From Puniceicoccaceae bacterium (GTDB lineage Bacteria; Verrucomicrobiota; Verrucomicrobiia; Opitutales; JAFGAQ01): DNA of 52,913 bases. Where the stretch lies: NCBI GenBank assembly GCA_040224245.1, contig JBEGIR010000059.1:1-52913 (forward strand), read 5' to 3'. The translations under genes and the position numbers were made by a program. Below are positions 43,031-52,375 of the stretch, piece by piece (within the stretch, counting starts at the first letter, position 1; each line of letters opens with the position of its first letter). The notes below the pieces were generated by a model that saw only the letters and a program-made list of their open reading frames with translations, made no database searches and was not told where the DNA came from.

Positions 43031-44482
43031 ATGCAGAACTCATCTCCTGACCACCCGACTCATCAAACTTCCCCTCTGGAGAGTGTTGTCCGATATTTTC
43101 GAGATTTTTGCGTTTTGAAAGAAACCTGCCGGGAGTTCTGGGGCATTCAAATCATCAACTTCGTGGACTGCATTGCCTACTTTGCGATGCTGACCATCGC
43201 ATCCGTTTTTTTGTCGGAAGAACTGGGAATGACGGATGCACAGGCGGGCTGGACGCTCACCGCATTCACTTCGGCAACATCGGTATTCTTGTTTTTTTCG
43301 GGCACGGTGACCGATGCCCTGGGCATCCGGCGCAGCCTGCACCTCAGCATGATCGCCATGTTTGTCCTTCGCCTGGCGGTGGTTGGCATTGCGCTCGTGC
43401 CGGCGATCCCGCACAAAGGCATGCTGACGGCATTGTCGCTGTTGCTGATGGCACCCTTCATGGCGGGAGTGCAAACCATCTTCCAATCCGCGTGTAAACG
43501 CTACACGACCGCAAAATCCCGTGGAGCGGGGTTTAATGTATGGTACCTTTTCATGAATATCGGTGCGGCGGCTGGCGGAATCTCAATCGACATCATTCGC
43601 AAGGGCATGGGACTCTCCAGCGTGCACATTTTCACGCTCTCGGCGGTCTGCGCCGTTGTGTGCTATCTGGTCGCATTGACCTTGATTCACAGCGAAGAAC
43701 AGCTGCGGGGTGAGGACGAACCTGCTGAACCTGAGGCAAGTGAAGTTGGGGTTCGCAACCCGCTCCACATTGCCAGGGCGGTGTTGTCAAATGCGATCAT
43801 TTGGAGACTGGTGGTACTGGTGACACTGATTTTGGGAGTGCGCGCGGTGTTCACTTACCTCTACTTGCTGATGCCGAAATACTGGCTTCGCACCATCGGA
43901 CCGGACGCTGCGTTTGGCACGCTCAACGCGATTAATCCCATTGGCATTGTGATCGGTCTCATCCTGATCATCCCGATCGCAAACAAGTTCAAGGTCTACA
44001 ATATGCTGGTCTATGGTGCCTTGATCTCGGCATTTGCGCTGCTTCCCATGGCGATTCCATGGGAACGCTATGGCATGTCCATCGTAAGTGCGCACTATAC
44101 CATGGCCCTGGTTGCAATGGTGATCCTGACTCTGGGAGAAGTCATCTGGTCTCCCAAACTCAACGAATACACTGCGGCAATTGCGCCGCATGGGCAGGAG
44201 GGAACCTACCTTGGGCTTTCGCTGGTTCCCTGGTTTTTGGCAAAAACACTGGTCAGCTACTTCTCGGGTTATTTGCTCAATCGCTGGTCTCCGGAGACGG
44301 TCGAAGTGGGCGGTGTGGACGTGCCGCTGCAACAGGCATTGATCGAAGGCCAACTCTCTTATTGGGATCGACCCGAAGCCATGTGGTTTTGGCTGGGGCT
44401 GTGGGCGGTGGTGGGTTGCCTGATCGCCATCGCACTCAAGGGGTGGATGACCCGGGATGTGAAAGATCCCCGCGTCGCATAG
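43031..44482 (+). CDS. MFS transporter
   Basis: 483 aa from the ATG at 43031, which has AAGGA six bases upstream; a GTG at 43001 is less likely. About 12 membrane segments are predicted, with the MFS loop 2-3 motif GTVTDALGIRRSL (about 90-103) and a long linker of acidic residues (EDEPAEPEASEV, about 234-245) between the two halves. The segment FNVWYLFMNIGAAAGG resembles the POT/peptide-transporter signature, so a peptide or small organic substrate is possible. There is no useful clue from the neighbours cmk-nadC on one side and a sensor kinase on the other. Confidence 0.8.
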   Translation: MQNSSPDHPTHQTSPLESVVRYFRDFCVLKETCREFWGIQIINFVDCIAYFAMLTIASVFLSEELGMTDAQAGWTLTAFTSATSVFLFFSGTVTDALGIRRSLHLSMIAMFVLRLAVVGIALVPAIPHKGMLTALSLLLMAPFMAGVQTIFQSACKRYTTAKSRGAGFNVWYLFMNIGAAAGGISIDIIRKGMGLSSVHIFTLSAVCAVVCYLVALTLIHSEEQLRGEDEPAEPEASEVGVRNPLHIARAVLSNAIIWRLVVLVTLILGVRAVFTYLYLLMPKYWLRTIGPDAAFGTLNAINPIGIVIGLILIIPIANKFKVYNMLVYGALISAFALLPMAIPWERYGMSIVSAHYTMALVAMVILTLGEVIWSPKLNEYTAAIAPHGQEGTYLGLSLVPWFLAKTLVSYFSGYLLNRWSPETVEVGGVDVPLQQALIEGQLSYWDRPEAMWFWLGLWAVVGCLIAIALKGWMTRDVKDPRVA

Positions 44483-44559
44483 CACTGAAAGTTGCGCGTA
44501 TTGTTTTTTTCAGATATTTTGAGTAAGGATTCGGCTCAAGCAGTCGATTCTATGCGAAG

Positions 44560-47500
44560 ATGATGTGGTTGTTTGATCGCTCGGATGGAGTCCGTGTTTT
44601 GCCTCGGTTTGCGGTGCAGATGACCTGTTCCTGTCCGCTTGTCCCAAGGTGGATACGAAGAGCAGGAGGTGCGTTGTGCATGGTGCTGGCGAGTACACTG
44701 GCCCCATTTGCAGGAGTTTCACAGGTAGAATTCGATCCCGAGTTGGAATTTGTGGAGCGAGTCTGGGATCAACAGGCAGGAGCAACCAGCAATCGCATCA
44801 ATGATGTGATAGAATCCGAGCAGGGATTTCTGTGGATGGCAACCTACGAGGGAGTTGTCCGCTATGATGGTCTGCAGGGGCGCCTGTTCTCGGAGCGTGA
44901 TCACCCCAGTTTGTTGGGTGGAGCGGTGTTGCTTACAGAAACCAAACCTGGGCACATCTGGGCGTTGGCAACGGGTGGATTTTTGATTCGCATTGTACAA
45001 AACGAAGTGACGGCCTGGGAAATCGCGGAATTGGTGTCCGATCCCGATTCGGTCCGGTTGGAGCGGGACTGGATGGGGCGATTGGTCATTTTATCCAGTT
45101 CGGGAATCTTTACGGTGGATGCATCAGGATCGGTCGTACCCTATGAATTGCCTCAAAACATGCAGAGACGCACTTATCGCACCCTGCTGTTTGATTCCGA
45201 GCAGCAGGTGCTCTGGGTTGCGGATGTCGATGGAAACCTCTGGAAATTGAATGATTCCGGAGCCTCCTTCTTCGATCTCACTCAGATGGGGACTCCCGGT
45301 CCTCTCATTTATTCGATATATCCGAATGATGACGGTTCCCTCTGGCTCGCCGTCTCAGGCTATATCGCAAGGTTCGATCCATCGAAGGGATCGCTTGAGG
45401 TCATGCCGGAACAGGACTATTATCTCCCTCACCGGCGGGTGCGCTTCGCCCGAAAACGCCATGCCGATGGTCCCGTGTTGTTGGGTACGATATCCTCTCC
45501 CCTGTACGCGATTCGCAAGGGGGAGATTGAACCGGTGACCACTGCGTCCGAGGTCGAACGCATCGTTGCGATGACGGAACTTACAAATGGTGGATTCGCG
45601 CTCGCAACCTACCATCGTGGACTCGTCCTGTTGCAGCCCAGTCGAGTGAAAGCATTTCATGGGCGAAATGGATTTTTCGATGAAATCGTAAACGCAGTGG
45701 ACGATGCTTCCGATGGCGGGTGGTGGGTTGCAACAGCTTCTGGTGTCTTTCACTTTGACGGCACAACTTTTCGGCCAGTCGAGCGGAATGGTGAGGCCAT
45801 TTCAACCTATTCGGTGGATCTCATGGAAGACTCGAGAGGTCGGCTGTGGATTGCCACGCTTGGAGAGGGAGCGTTGATGTTCGATGGTGAGCGGTGGACG
45901 CAAATCTCGACGGAGCAGGGTCTGTTCAGCAGCTCCGTCCGCTGTTTTGCTGAAGATCAGTTGGGGCGGATCTGGATTGGAACCATTTCGGGCGTTCACT
46001 GCTGGGATGGCGAAATCATCCGCAGTCTGGGGGTGGAGCAGGGTCTGCATAGCCCCTACCTGCTGTCAATGCACGTTGACGCATACAACCGCATATGGGC
46101 TTCGACCAACTCGGGATTGTATCGAATTGATGGAGTGCGTGCGGTTGAGATGGAGGCGAGTCAGGATGTGGAAGCTCCATACGTTTCCCGCACCTTCTTT
46201 TCCATGAATGCCGACAGCCGGTCCGGTTCCATCGGAGGCATGGCCGGAGGGGTCGTGCGGGTTGAAGGGGAGAACGCATCATTCCTCGACCTCTATCAGG
46301 CATTGAACATTGCTTCCGTTTTTCATGTTCTTGATGATGGACTGGGGCATCACTGGGTCACATCGAGTCGTGGACTCTTTCGCCTGAACTCGGAGGAGTT
46401 GTACGAGAGTTTGGAATCGGGACAATCGAAGATTCGGGACATCCTGCATGTCGACAGTCGGGATGGTTTGCCGTCGGATGCGATTCGTTCGATTTCCCGG
46501 GTGCACCGCGAGGGCGCGAAATTCTGGATTCCGGCAGAGCGTGGCTTTTTTCTGCTCGATGCAGAAACATTTGAGATTTCCCGGCATGTTCCGGATGCCT
46601 GGATCGATGAGGTGGAAGTCAACGGCAAGCTACTCGAGGGTGGGTTTCCGCTTCAAAAGGGTTCGTTACGAAGTGAAGCAGGATTGAGGCGATTGCAGTT
46701 TCGCTACACTGCGCCGTATTTTGGCGAACCCAGCTCCGTGCTTTTTGAAACCCGGCTGGTCGGATTTGAAGAGCATTGGAGGGAGACTACACTGAGGGAG
46801 GTGAGTTATACCAATCTGGCTCCCGGAGAATATCGTTTTGAAGTGCGGGCCATCTCCCGAACGGGCAGTGTGGGTGATCATGCCACCGCAACGTTTGAAT
46901 TGATCGTTCCTGCCCAATTTTACGAAACCGTTTGGTTCTACCTGATCATCGGTTCGGTGGTGGTCTGTTTATTGTATGGAGTTGTTCACTGGCGACTTCG
47001 GTACATGCGGCAAAGCCAGCTGCGGCTGGAGCGGATTGTGGAGGATCGCACGCGAGAGATTGAAGCCCGAAAACAGGAACTGGCGGAGAGCAATACGCGA
47101 CTGCACGATCTGGTACAGCTGAACAAGGAGTTTATGGGCATTGCAGCGCACGATCTTCGCAACCCGACTGCCGCCGTGATTTCACTAGCGGAACTGCTGG
47201 AAGAGGAGCTGGTCGCCCGCGGAATTTCGGAACTTCGCGAATACAGCGAAGGTATCCGGATCAGTGCGAACAACATGTCGTTCCTGATCCGAAATCTTCT
47301 CGATGTCAACCGGCTCGATGAGGGCAAAGCGATTGCTCGACTGACTGCGGTGCACGTAGGGAAGGTCGTGCAGGAGGTGTTGGAGCAATCGCACGAGGCC
47401 GCAGAACGAAAGCGCATCCGCATGGATTGCGAAGAAGCGGATTTTGCGGATTTGCAGGTGATGGCTGATCGCGGTTTTCTGGCACAGGTTCTCGATAATT

Positions 47501-47802
47501 TTGTATCCAACGCGATCAAGTATTCCAATATGGGTTCGGTAGTGAAGATTGGTTGCCGGGTCCATGAGGATCAGTTGCGCGTTGAGGTGGTGGATGAGGG
47601 GCCGGGCCTCACTCGTGAGGATCAGGAGCGCTTGTTCGAAAAGTTTGCCCGCCTCTCTGCAAGGCCAACTGGTGGAGAAACCTCAAGCGGACTTGGCCTG
47701 TCGATTGCCAAGCGGTTGACAGAACTCATGAAAGGGCGGATCGGTTGTGATTCCGAACGTGGACGCGGTTCGGTGTTTTGGGTTGAATTGCCGCGTGCAT
47801 AG
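44560..47802 (+). CDS. Propeller-type sensor histidine kinase without receiver domain
   Basis: 1080 aa. The start is uncertain: ATGs at 44560 and 44620 are both possible, the later giving a shorter signal peptide. Propeller blades (about 60-680, with repeats such as RIWIGTISG and LWIATLGEG) precede a Y_Y_Y domain (about 690-780), one membrane helix (about 790-810) and HisKA with FMGIAAHDLRNPTAAVI (His864). The HATPase domain includes VLDNFVSNAIKYS and GLGLSIAKRLTELMKGRIG. Unlike the HTCS at 24289 it has neither receiver nor DNA-binding domain, so it needs a separate response regulator, and none is seen nearby. It may control the FecA-like receptor just downstream. Confidence 0.9.
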   Translation: MMWLFDRSDGVRVLPRFAVQMTCSCPLVPRWIRRAGGALCMVLASTLAPFAGVSQVEFDPELEFVERVWDQQAGATSNRINDVIESEQGFLWMATYEGVVRYDGLQGRLFSERDHPSLLGGAVLLTETKPGHIWALATGGFLIRIVQNEVTAWEIAELVSDPDSVRLERDWMGRLVILSSSGIFTVDASGSVVPYELPQNMQRRTYRTLLFDSEQQVLWVADVDGNLWKLNDSGASFFDLTQMGTPGPLIYSIYPNDDGSLWLAVSGYIARFDPSKGSLEVMPEQDYYLPHRRVRFARKRHADGPVLLGTISSPLYAIRKGEIEPVTTASEVERIVAMTELTNGGFALATYHRGLVLLQPSRVKAFHGRNGFFDEIVNAVDDASDGGWWVATASGVFHFDGTTFRPVERNGEAISTYSVDLMEDSRGRLWIATLGEGALMFDGERWTQISTEQGLFSSSVRCFAEDQLGRIWIGTISGVHCWDGEIIRSLGVEQGLHSPYLLSMHVDAYNRIWASTNSGLYRIDGVRAVEMEASQDVEAPYVSRTFFSMNADSRSGSIGGMAGGVVRVEGENASFLDLYQALNIASVFHVLDDGLGHHWVTSSRGLFRLNSEELYESLESGQSKIRDILHVDSRDGLPSDAIRSISRVHREGAKFWIPAERGFFLLDAETFEISRHVPDAWIDEVEVNGKLLEGGFPLQKGSLRSEAGLRRLQFRYTAPYFGEPSSVLFETRLVGFEEHWRETTLREVSYTNLAPGEYRFEVRAISRTGSVGDHATATFELIVPAQFYETVWFYLIIGSVVVCLLYGVVHWRLRYMRQSQLRLERIVEDRTREIEARKQELAESNTRLHDLVQLNKEFMGIAAHDLRNPTAAVISLAELLEEELVARGISELREYSEGIRISANNMSFLIRNLLDVNRLDEGKAIARLTAVHVGKVVQEVLEQSHEAAERKRIRMDCEEADFADLQVMADRGFLAQVLDNFVSNAIKYSNMGSVVKIGCRVHEDQLRVEVVDEGPGLTREDQERLFEKFARLSARPTGGETSSGLGLSIAKRLTELMKGRIGCDSERGRGSVFWVELPRA

Positions 47803-47853
47803 AGCTTGGAAATCGCAGTTTTTATCAGCGATCCGTGTCACTTTGAGTATTAA

Positions 47854-47870
47854 TTGAGATATAGTCTCAA
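47854..47870. promoter_or_regulatory. TTGAGA-N5-TCTCAA palindrome before the FecA-like receptor
   Basis: TTGAGA (47854-47859), spacer TATAG, and TCTCAA (47865-47870) form a perfect 6-bp inverted repeat 47 bases before the receptor start. TTGACG follows at 47879 and could be a -35 box. The size and symmetry suit a dimeric repressor such as a metal-responsive regulator, but it does not match the classical Fur box, so the regulator is unassigned. Confidence 0.45.
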
Positions 47871-47916
47871 ATAATGACTTGACGAATCCAGGGTGGGTTT
47901 TTAGGCATCATCGTAT

Positions 47917-50142
47917 ATGAGACTGAATCGCAGTATCAAGAAGTTTGAATGTCGTATCGCTACACTGCTGGGTGTGATGTTGACGGGGTCGCTGTCGGCA
48001 TCGGTGATCCCTCCACTTCCATTTTTGGATCTCGAACCCGTGCTCGTTATCGGGTCGCCAGCCGAAATTCAATACTTGGCAGGATCAGGGTATGTGCTCG
48101 ACGACGTGACGCTCGAACAGTTTCAATACCAGGACATTCACCAGGTTCTTGCACGAGTGCCGGGAGTTTATGTGAGGCAGGAAGATGGGTTTGGGCTGTT
48201 TCCCAATATCAGTTTGCGCGGTTCAGATCCCGGTCGCAGCGGCAAGGTGACCTTGATGGAGGATTCGATTCCTATCGCACCCGCTCCCTATTCGGCACCC
48301 GCTGCTTATTTCTCGCCCACGTTGGGGAGAATGGCGAGTGTCGAAGTGCTCAAGGGGTCGAGTCAGGTTCGCTTTGGTCCTCATACTACTGGTGGGGTGA
48401 TCAACTATCTTTCGACACCGATCCCCGCGCAGAATCAGACCCAGCTCACCGCAAGCTACGGAAGTTTTGGGCAAGTACGGTTGCATGGCACCACTGGCGG
48501 CATCGCTCTCCGTAGCGAGCACGCTTCGCTGCACTATCTGCTTGAGTTGCACCATGAGCAGGTGGACGGATTTAAAACGATCAGGCCTGCTGCAGGAGGA
48601 GCATATGCGGGTTCCGACGATACCGGATATGAGCGTACGGATGCGATGCTGAAAGTCGGATGGAAGCGGGGTTCGCATGAGCTGAACCTGAAGTTGGGGT
48701 ATGTGGAGCTGGATTCGCGAGAATCCTATCTTGGACTCAATGATGTGGATTTTGCAAATGATCCCTATGAGCGTTATGCAGCCTCACGTTTTGATGAAAT
48801 CAACGCCGATCACAAACGCATGCTCCTGACATACACCTGGAGTGTTTCCGAACGTTACCAGAGTGTGGTGAAGTTGTACAACAACCGCTTTCACCGCAAT
48901 TGGTATAAGCTCGATCAGGTGAACGGACAGAGTCTTTCGACTTCCATGAGATTGGATTCGGATACCTATAAGGTGCTTGATGGTAGCAAAGAGGGAACGC
49001 TGAAAGTGAAGGCCAACAACCGCACTTACCGGAGCAACGGGATTCAGTGGTTGCACCAGCTGCAGTTGGATCTGGATCATCACACGCACATTCTCGAGGG
49101 AGGTCTTATCTTGCACAGTGATTCGATTCGACGCTATCAGCATGCCGATGTCTTTGCGCAGGAGGCGGATGGGTCAATCTCCGGGTTGATCGAAGTGCGG
49201 GGACCGGACAGGGAAGGGAACCGCAAACAAGTGAGCGATGTGACGACGTTTTATGTTGTGGATCGCATCCAGATCGGGAACTTGCGACTCGAGCCAGGAT
49301 TGCGTTATGAGCAGATCGAATGGGAGTACTGGAGGGCTGATGGTCGACCGAGTCCGACCTTGCGCGAAGGGGACATGTCGATTTTTGCTCCTGGGGTAGG
49401 CATGAATTATGTGCTCTCGGAGGGATGGTCTCTCTTTGGTGGACTTCATCGTGGAGTGTCTCCGGTGTCTCCCTCAGGTGCTGCTTCAGGTCTGGAGGAA
49501 GAACGCAGTCAAAGCGTGGAATTTGGGATACGCGGCAACCAGCGCGATTGGGCTGTCGAACTGGTGGGCTTCCACACGGATTTTGAGAATCTGGTGACCT
49601 CGGAGAGCATCGCCAATGGAGGAAATGATGCCAACATTGGACAGGTGCGGGTCAGCGGACTGGAATGGATGCTTAGCCGGGAGTTGCTTGTGCAGAGCGA
49701 TCAACGCCTCGTTGTGGAGCTGAGTGGCACCTATACCCGTGCGGAGATTGTGGATCCTACTGACGGTCAAAGCGATCCAGAGTCCATCTTTTTTGGTGCT
49801 TTTGATGGTAGCAGAATTCCTTACATCCCGGAATGGATGCTGCAGGCAGGTCTCCACTATTCCCATTCGCGTTGGTCTGCAGGAATCACTGCTGCCTACA
49901 CTGGAAGCGTGTATGGAACGGCGGATAACCGGGAGTCGGATCCTGATGATATTCGCGTCGGACGAGTGGGAAGTCGATGGGTGGTGGATGCGCAGGTCAA
50001 CTATCAGATCAGCGAACAGTGGAATGCTTTTCTGGTAGCGCGCAATGTGCTGGATGAAGTTGCAATTGCAAGCCGCCTCCCACATGGACTCAGGGCAACG
50101 CTTCCCCGGAGCCTGAAAGTCGGATTGACCCTGTCTCTGTAG
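47917..50142 (+). CDS. FecA-like TonB-dependent receptor
   Basis: 741 aa. Signal peptide about 1-30. The plug domain (about 55-180) has GVYVRQEDGFGLFPNISLRG (about 85-104), DSIPIAPAPYSAPAAYFSP (about 125-143) and VEVLKGSSQVRFGPHTTGG, very close to the ferric-citrate receptor (FecA) family. There is no N-terminal signalling (STN) domain, so FecIR-type cell-surface signalling is not expected. The barrel ends with a C-terminal KVGLTLSL signal. It probably imports a ferric chelate or another metal complex. A palindromic operator candidate lies upstream, and the orphan sensor kinase is the upstream neighbour. Confidence 0.88.
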   Translation: MRLNRSIKKFECRIATLLGVMLTGSLSASVIPPLPFLDLEPVLVIGSPAEIQYLAGSGYVLDDVTLEQFQYQDIHQVLARVPGVYVRQEDGFGLFPNISLRGSDPGRSGKVTLMEDSIPIAPAPYSAPAAYFSPTLGRMASVEVLKGSSQVRFGPHTTGGVINYLSTPIPAQNQTQLTASYGSFGQVRLHGTTGGIALRSEHASLHYLLELHHEQVDGFKTIRPAAGGAYAGSDDTGYERTDAMLKVGWKRGSHELNLKLGYVELDSRESYLGLNDVDFANDPYERYAASRFDEINADHKRMLLTYTWSVSERYQSVVKLYNNRFHRNWYKLDQVNGQSLSTSMRLDSDTYKVLDGSKEGTLKVKANNRTYRSNGIQWLHQLQLDLDHHTHILEGGLILHSDSIRRYQHADVFAQEADGSISGLIEVRGPDREGNRKQVSDVTTFYVVDRIQIGNLRLEPGLRYEQIEWEYWRADGRPSPTLREGDMSIFAPGVGMNYVLSEGWSLFGGLHRGVSPVSPSGAASGLEEERSQSVEFGIRGNQRDWAVELVGFHTDFENLVTSESIANGGNDANIGQVRVSGLEWMLSRELLVQSDQRLVVELSGTYTRAEIVDPTDGQSDPESIFFGAFDGSRIPYIPEWMLQAGLHYSHSRWSAGITAAYTGSVYGTADNRESDPDDIRVGRVGSRWVVDAQVNYQISEQWNAFLVARNVLDEVAIASRLPHGLRATLPRSLKVGLTLSL

Positions 50143-50242
50143 GGACTTGAACCGTTGCTCGGCTCATCATCTTCTCTGCAAAAGGGAAGGGGATTGGCGA
50201 TTGTTGGGTCATTCCGGTAATCCATTGTCTCTGGACCATGTG

Positions 50243-50276
50243 CAAAAAAAAGCGAACCCGAATGGTTCGGGTCCGC
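50243..50276 (-). terminator. Intrinsic terminator after the chemoreceptor
   Basis: GCG-A-ACCCGAA (50252-50262) and TTCGGGT-C-CGC (50266-50276) form a stem with one mismatch and a 3-base loop. On the minus strand the stem is followed by eight T (A-run at 50244-50251), giving a textbook terminator for the chemoreceptor gene ending at 50318. The receptor at 47917 may share it from the other side, less efficiently. Confidence 0.9.
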
Positions 50277-50317
50277 CTTTATCTGAATGAAGTTTGGGCT
50301 GTTGGCAGCTGTGCGAA

Positions 50318-52375
50318 TCACACCTTGAATTTGCCCACCTGCTCGCGCAGGGTTTTGGCAATTTCGGTGAGTTCGTGGGCGGCTGAGCTGGTGTTGTTGG
50401 CACCTTCCACAGATTCCTTCGCTGCAAAACTGACTTCCTGAATGTTCTCGGACACCTCAGTAGCTCCGGAAGCGGCATGCTGGATGTTGATGGCCAGCTG
50501 ATTGATCGCTTCGGACACGTTGCCCAGGCTGCTTGAGATCTCGTTGGTAGTGACGGATTGTTCCTCAACGGCAGAGGCGATCGTTACGGCAATGCTACTG
50601 ACCTCTTCAATGATTTCGGTGATCGAGTTGATCGTTGTGATTGAAGTGTGCGTCTTGCTCTGCATCTCTTCAATCTGCTTGCTGATCTGTTCGGTGGCCT
50701 GAGCACTTTGACGGGCAAGATCCTTCACCTCGTTGGCAACAACTGCAAATCCCTTGCCTGCCTCTCCGGCACTCGCCGCTTCGATGGTGGCGTTGAGGGC
50801 CAGAAGGTTGGTTTGGGCGGCAATGTTGTTGATGATCTCCACAATCTTGCTGATCTGGTTGGCGGATTCTCCCAGCTCGGACATGACGCTGCGTGCGGAT
50901 TCGGCCTCACGGTTTGCCTGTCCTGCAATCTCGGATTCTTTGGCGCAATTGTGGGCAACCTCATTGATCGATGCACTCATCTGCTCAACGGCGGAAGCAA
51001 CGCTCTGTGCAGAGCTGGAGAGTTCGTCTGCGGTCTTGGACATCGTGCTGATGTTGGCGGAGAGTTCTTCACCAGCTGCAGCGACCGTGGTTGAGCGATC
51101 ATTCATGTCGGTGGACTTTTCAAGCATGCTGCCAGCGGTTTCGGTCATCTGACCGGCGGATTGTGCCAGGATATCGGAAGAGTCCAGGGTTTCGCGAAGA
51201 ACGGCACGCAGATTTGCAAGGGACTTGTTGAGCGATTGACCGAGAATACCGATTTCATCTTTGGTAACCTGCTTGGATTCTTTGGTCAGGTTGCCTTCTG
51301 CGATGGCTTCCACCACCTCGAGAATTTCGTTCATCGGCTTGGTCATGGAGCGCGTGATGAAAATGGCAATGCCGACTCCGAGGATCACAGCAATGATGGT
51401 CAGGGCAATGACGATGTTGCGGGAGTTGGAAAGCAGTACCTGATTGGTATTGGTGTCGGTGGTGACCCGATTCATGGACTCGGTGGAAAAGCTGAGCGTC
51501 ATGTCACTCAATTCATTTCCAATGGTGCTCAGCTCATCCATGTACTGGTTGAGCTGTTCCCAGTTTGCGGTGACGCGCTGAGCGGCTGTTTGATAGCTCT
51601 CGCAGGTTGCGATGATTTCATCTACCAGACCCCGGATATAAAAATCCATCGTGGAAGCCTGGGCTTTTTGCAGATCGCTGAGGATCGTTTCAAAGTCCCC
51701 GTTGGCTTCAATCACAAGTTGGGGGTCCTGTTCAGCGATTGCACGCCAGGTACGTGTGAAAACGTTTTGACCGTTGCTGATGATGGTATTGACCACATCG
51801 ATGCGATCCAGGCTCTCTCCGAGAAGTTCGAGAATGACGTCCCCGGATTCGATTTCCATGGTGAGTTCGCCTGTGAAGGTCTCGCGAATCTCACGTGTTT
51901 TTTCGACAAACTCGTTGGCACGGGTGTTCACGTCTGCGCGGTTGGTCTGCAACTCATTAATGGCGGTTTCGGTATTGGCGAGAAGTGAACTGTATCGCTC
52001 CATGGTTTGCGCACCGCGCTGGGAGATGGCCACTAGCTTGCGTTTGCCGATGTCGTCCGTGTCAATGTTACGCAGTTTTGAGAAGTCATTGGAAATAGCC
52101 TCAATATTGGCACGTGCACTTTCAAGAAAACTGCTGTCTTCGGTGGAGGTGTAGGCGCGAACGACATACTGGGTGTCTTTCGCCATTTCGGCAATTTGAC
52201 TGGCAATGGTCAGCTGGGGCAGGTGTTCGGTCACCGTTGAGGCTGACTTCTGCGTTGCCTGGGTCATCCCTACAACGGCGGTCAGGGCTACGATCACCAT
52301 GATGACCAGCACGATCCCAAACCCGGCGAGCAGTTTGGTTCCCAAACGCAGGTTCTTGAAAAATTGGAAGCTCAT
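50318..52375 (-). CDS. Methyl-accepting chemotaxis protein
   Basis: 685 aa. The first membrane helix (about 14-36, LLAGFGIVLVIMVIVALTAV) and second (about 327-349, IVIALTIIAVILGVGIAIFI) flank a ~290-residue periplasmic, mostly helical sensor domain that is rich in Glu/Asp/Asn and not a Cache or PAS fold by eye. HAMP follows (about 350-402, with MTKPMNEILEVVEAIAEGNL), then the long cytoplasmic coiled coil whose hairpin tip is IAAQTNLLALNATIEAASAG with EAGKGFAVVANEVKDLARQS. It passes signals to CheA/CheW. No che or flagellar genes are in the window. The ligand is unknown. Confidence 0.95.
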   Translation of the reverse strand: MSFQFFKNLRLGTKLLAGFGIVLVIMVIVALTAVVGMTQATQKSASTVTEHLPQLTIASQIAEMAKDTQYVVRAYTSTEDSSFLESARANIEAISNDFSKLRNIDTDDIGKRKLVAISQRGAQTMERYSSLLANTETAINELQTNRADVNTRANEFVEKTREIRETFTGELTMEIESGDVILELLGESLDRIDVVNTIISNGQNVFTRTWRAIAEQDPQLVIEANGDFETILSDLQKAQASTMDFYIRGLVDEIIATCESYQTAAQRVTANWEQLNQYMDELSTIGNELSDMTLSFSTESMNRVTTDTNTNQVLLSNSRNIVIALTIIAVILGVGIAIFITRSMTKPMNEILEVVEAIAEGNLTKESKQVTKDEIGILGQSLNKSLANLRAVLRETLDSSDILAQSAGQMTETAGSMLEKSTDMNDRSTTVAAAGEELSANISTMSKTADELSSSAQSVASAVEQMSASINEVAHNCAKESEIAGQANREAESARSVMSELGESANQISKIVEIINNIAAQTNLLALNATIEAASAGEAGKGFAVVANEVKDLARQSAQATEQISKQIEEMQSKTHTSITTINSITEIIEEVSSIAVTIASAVEEQSVTTNEISSSLGNVSEAINQLAINIQHAASGATEVSENIQEVSFAAKESVEGANNTSSAAHELTEIAKTLREQVGKFKV

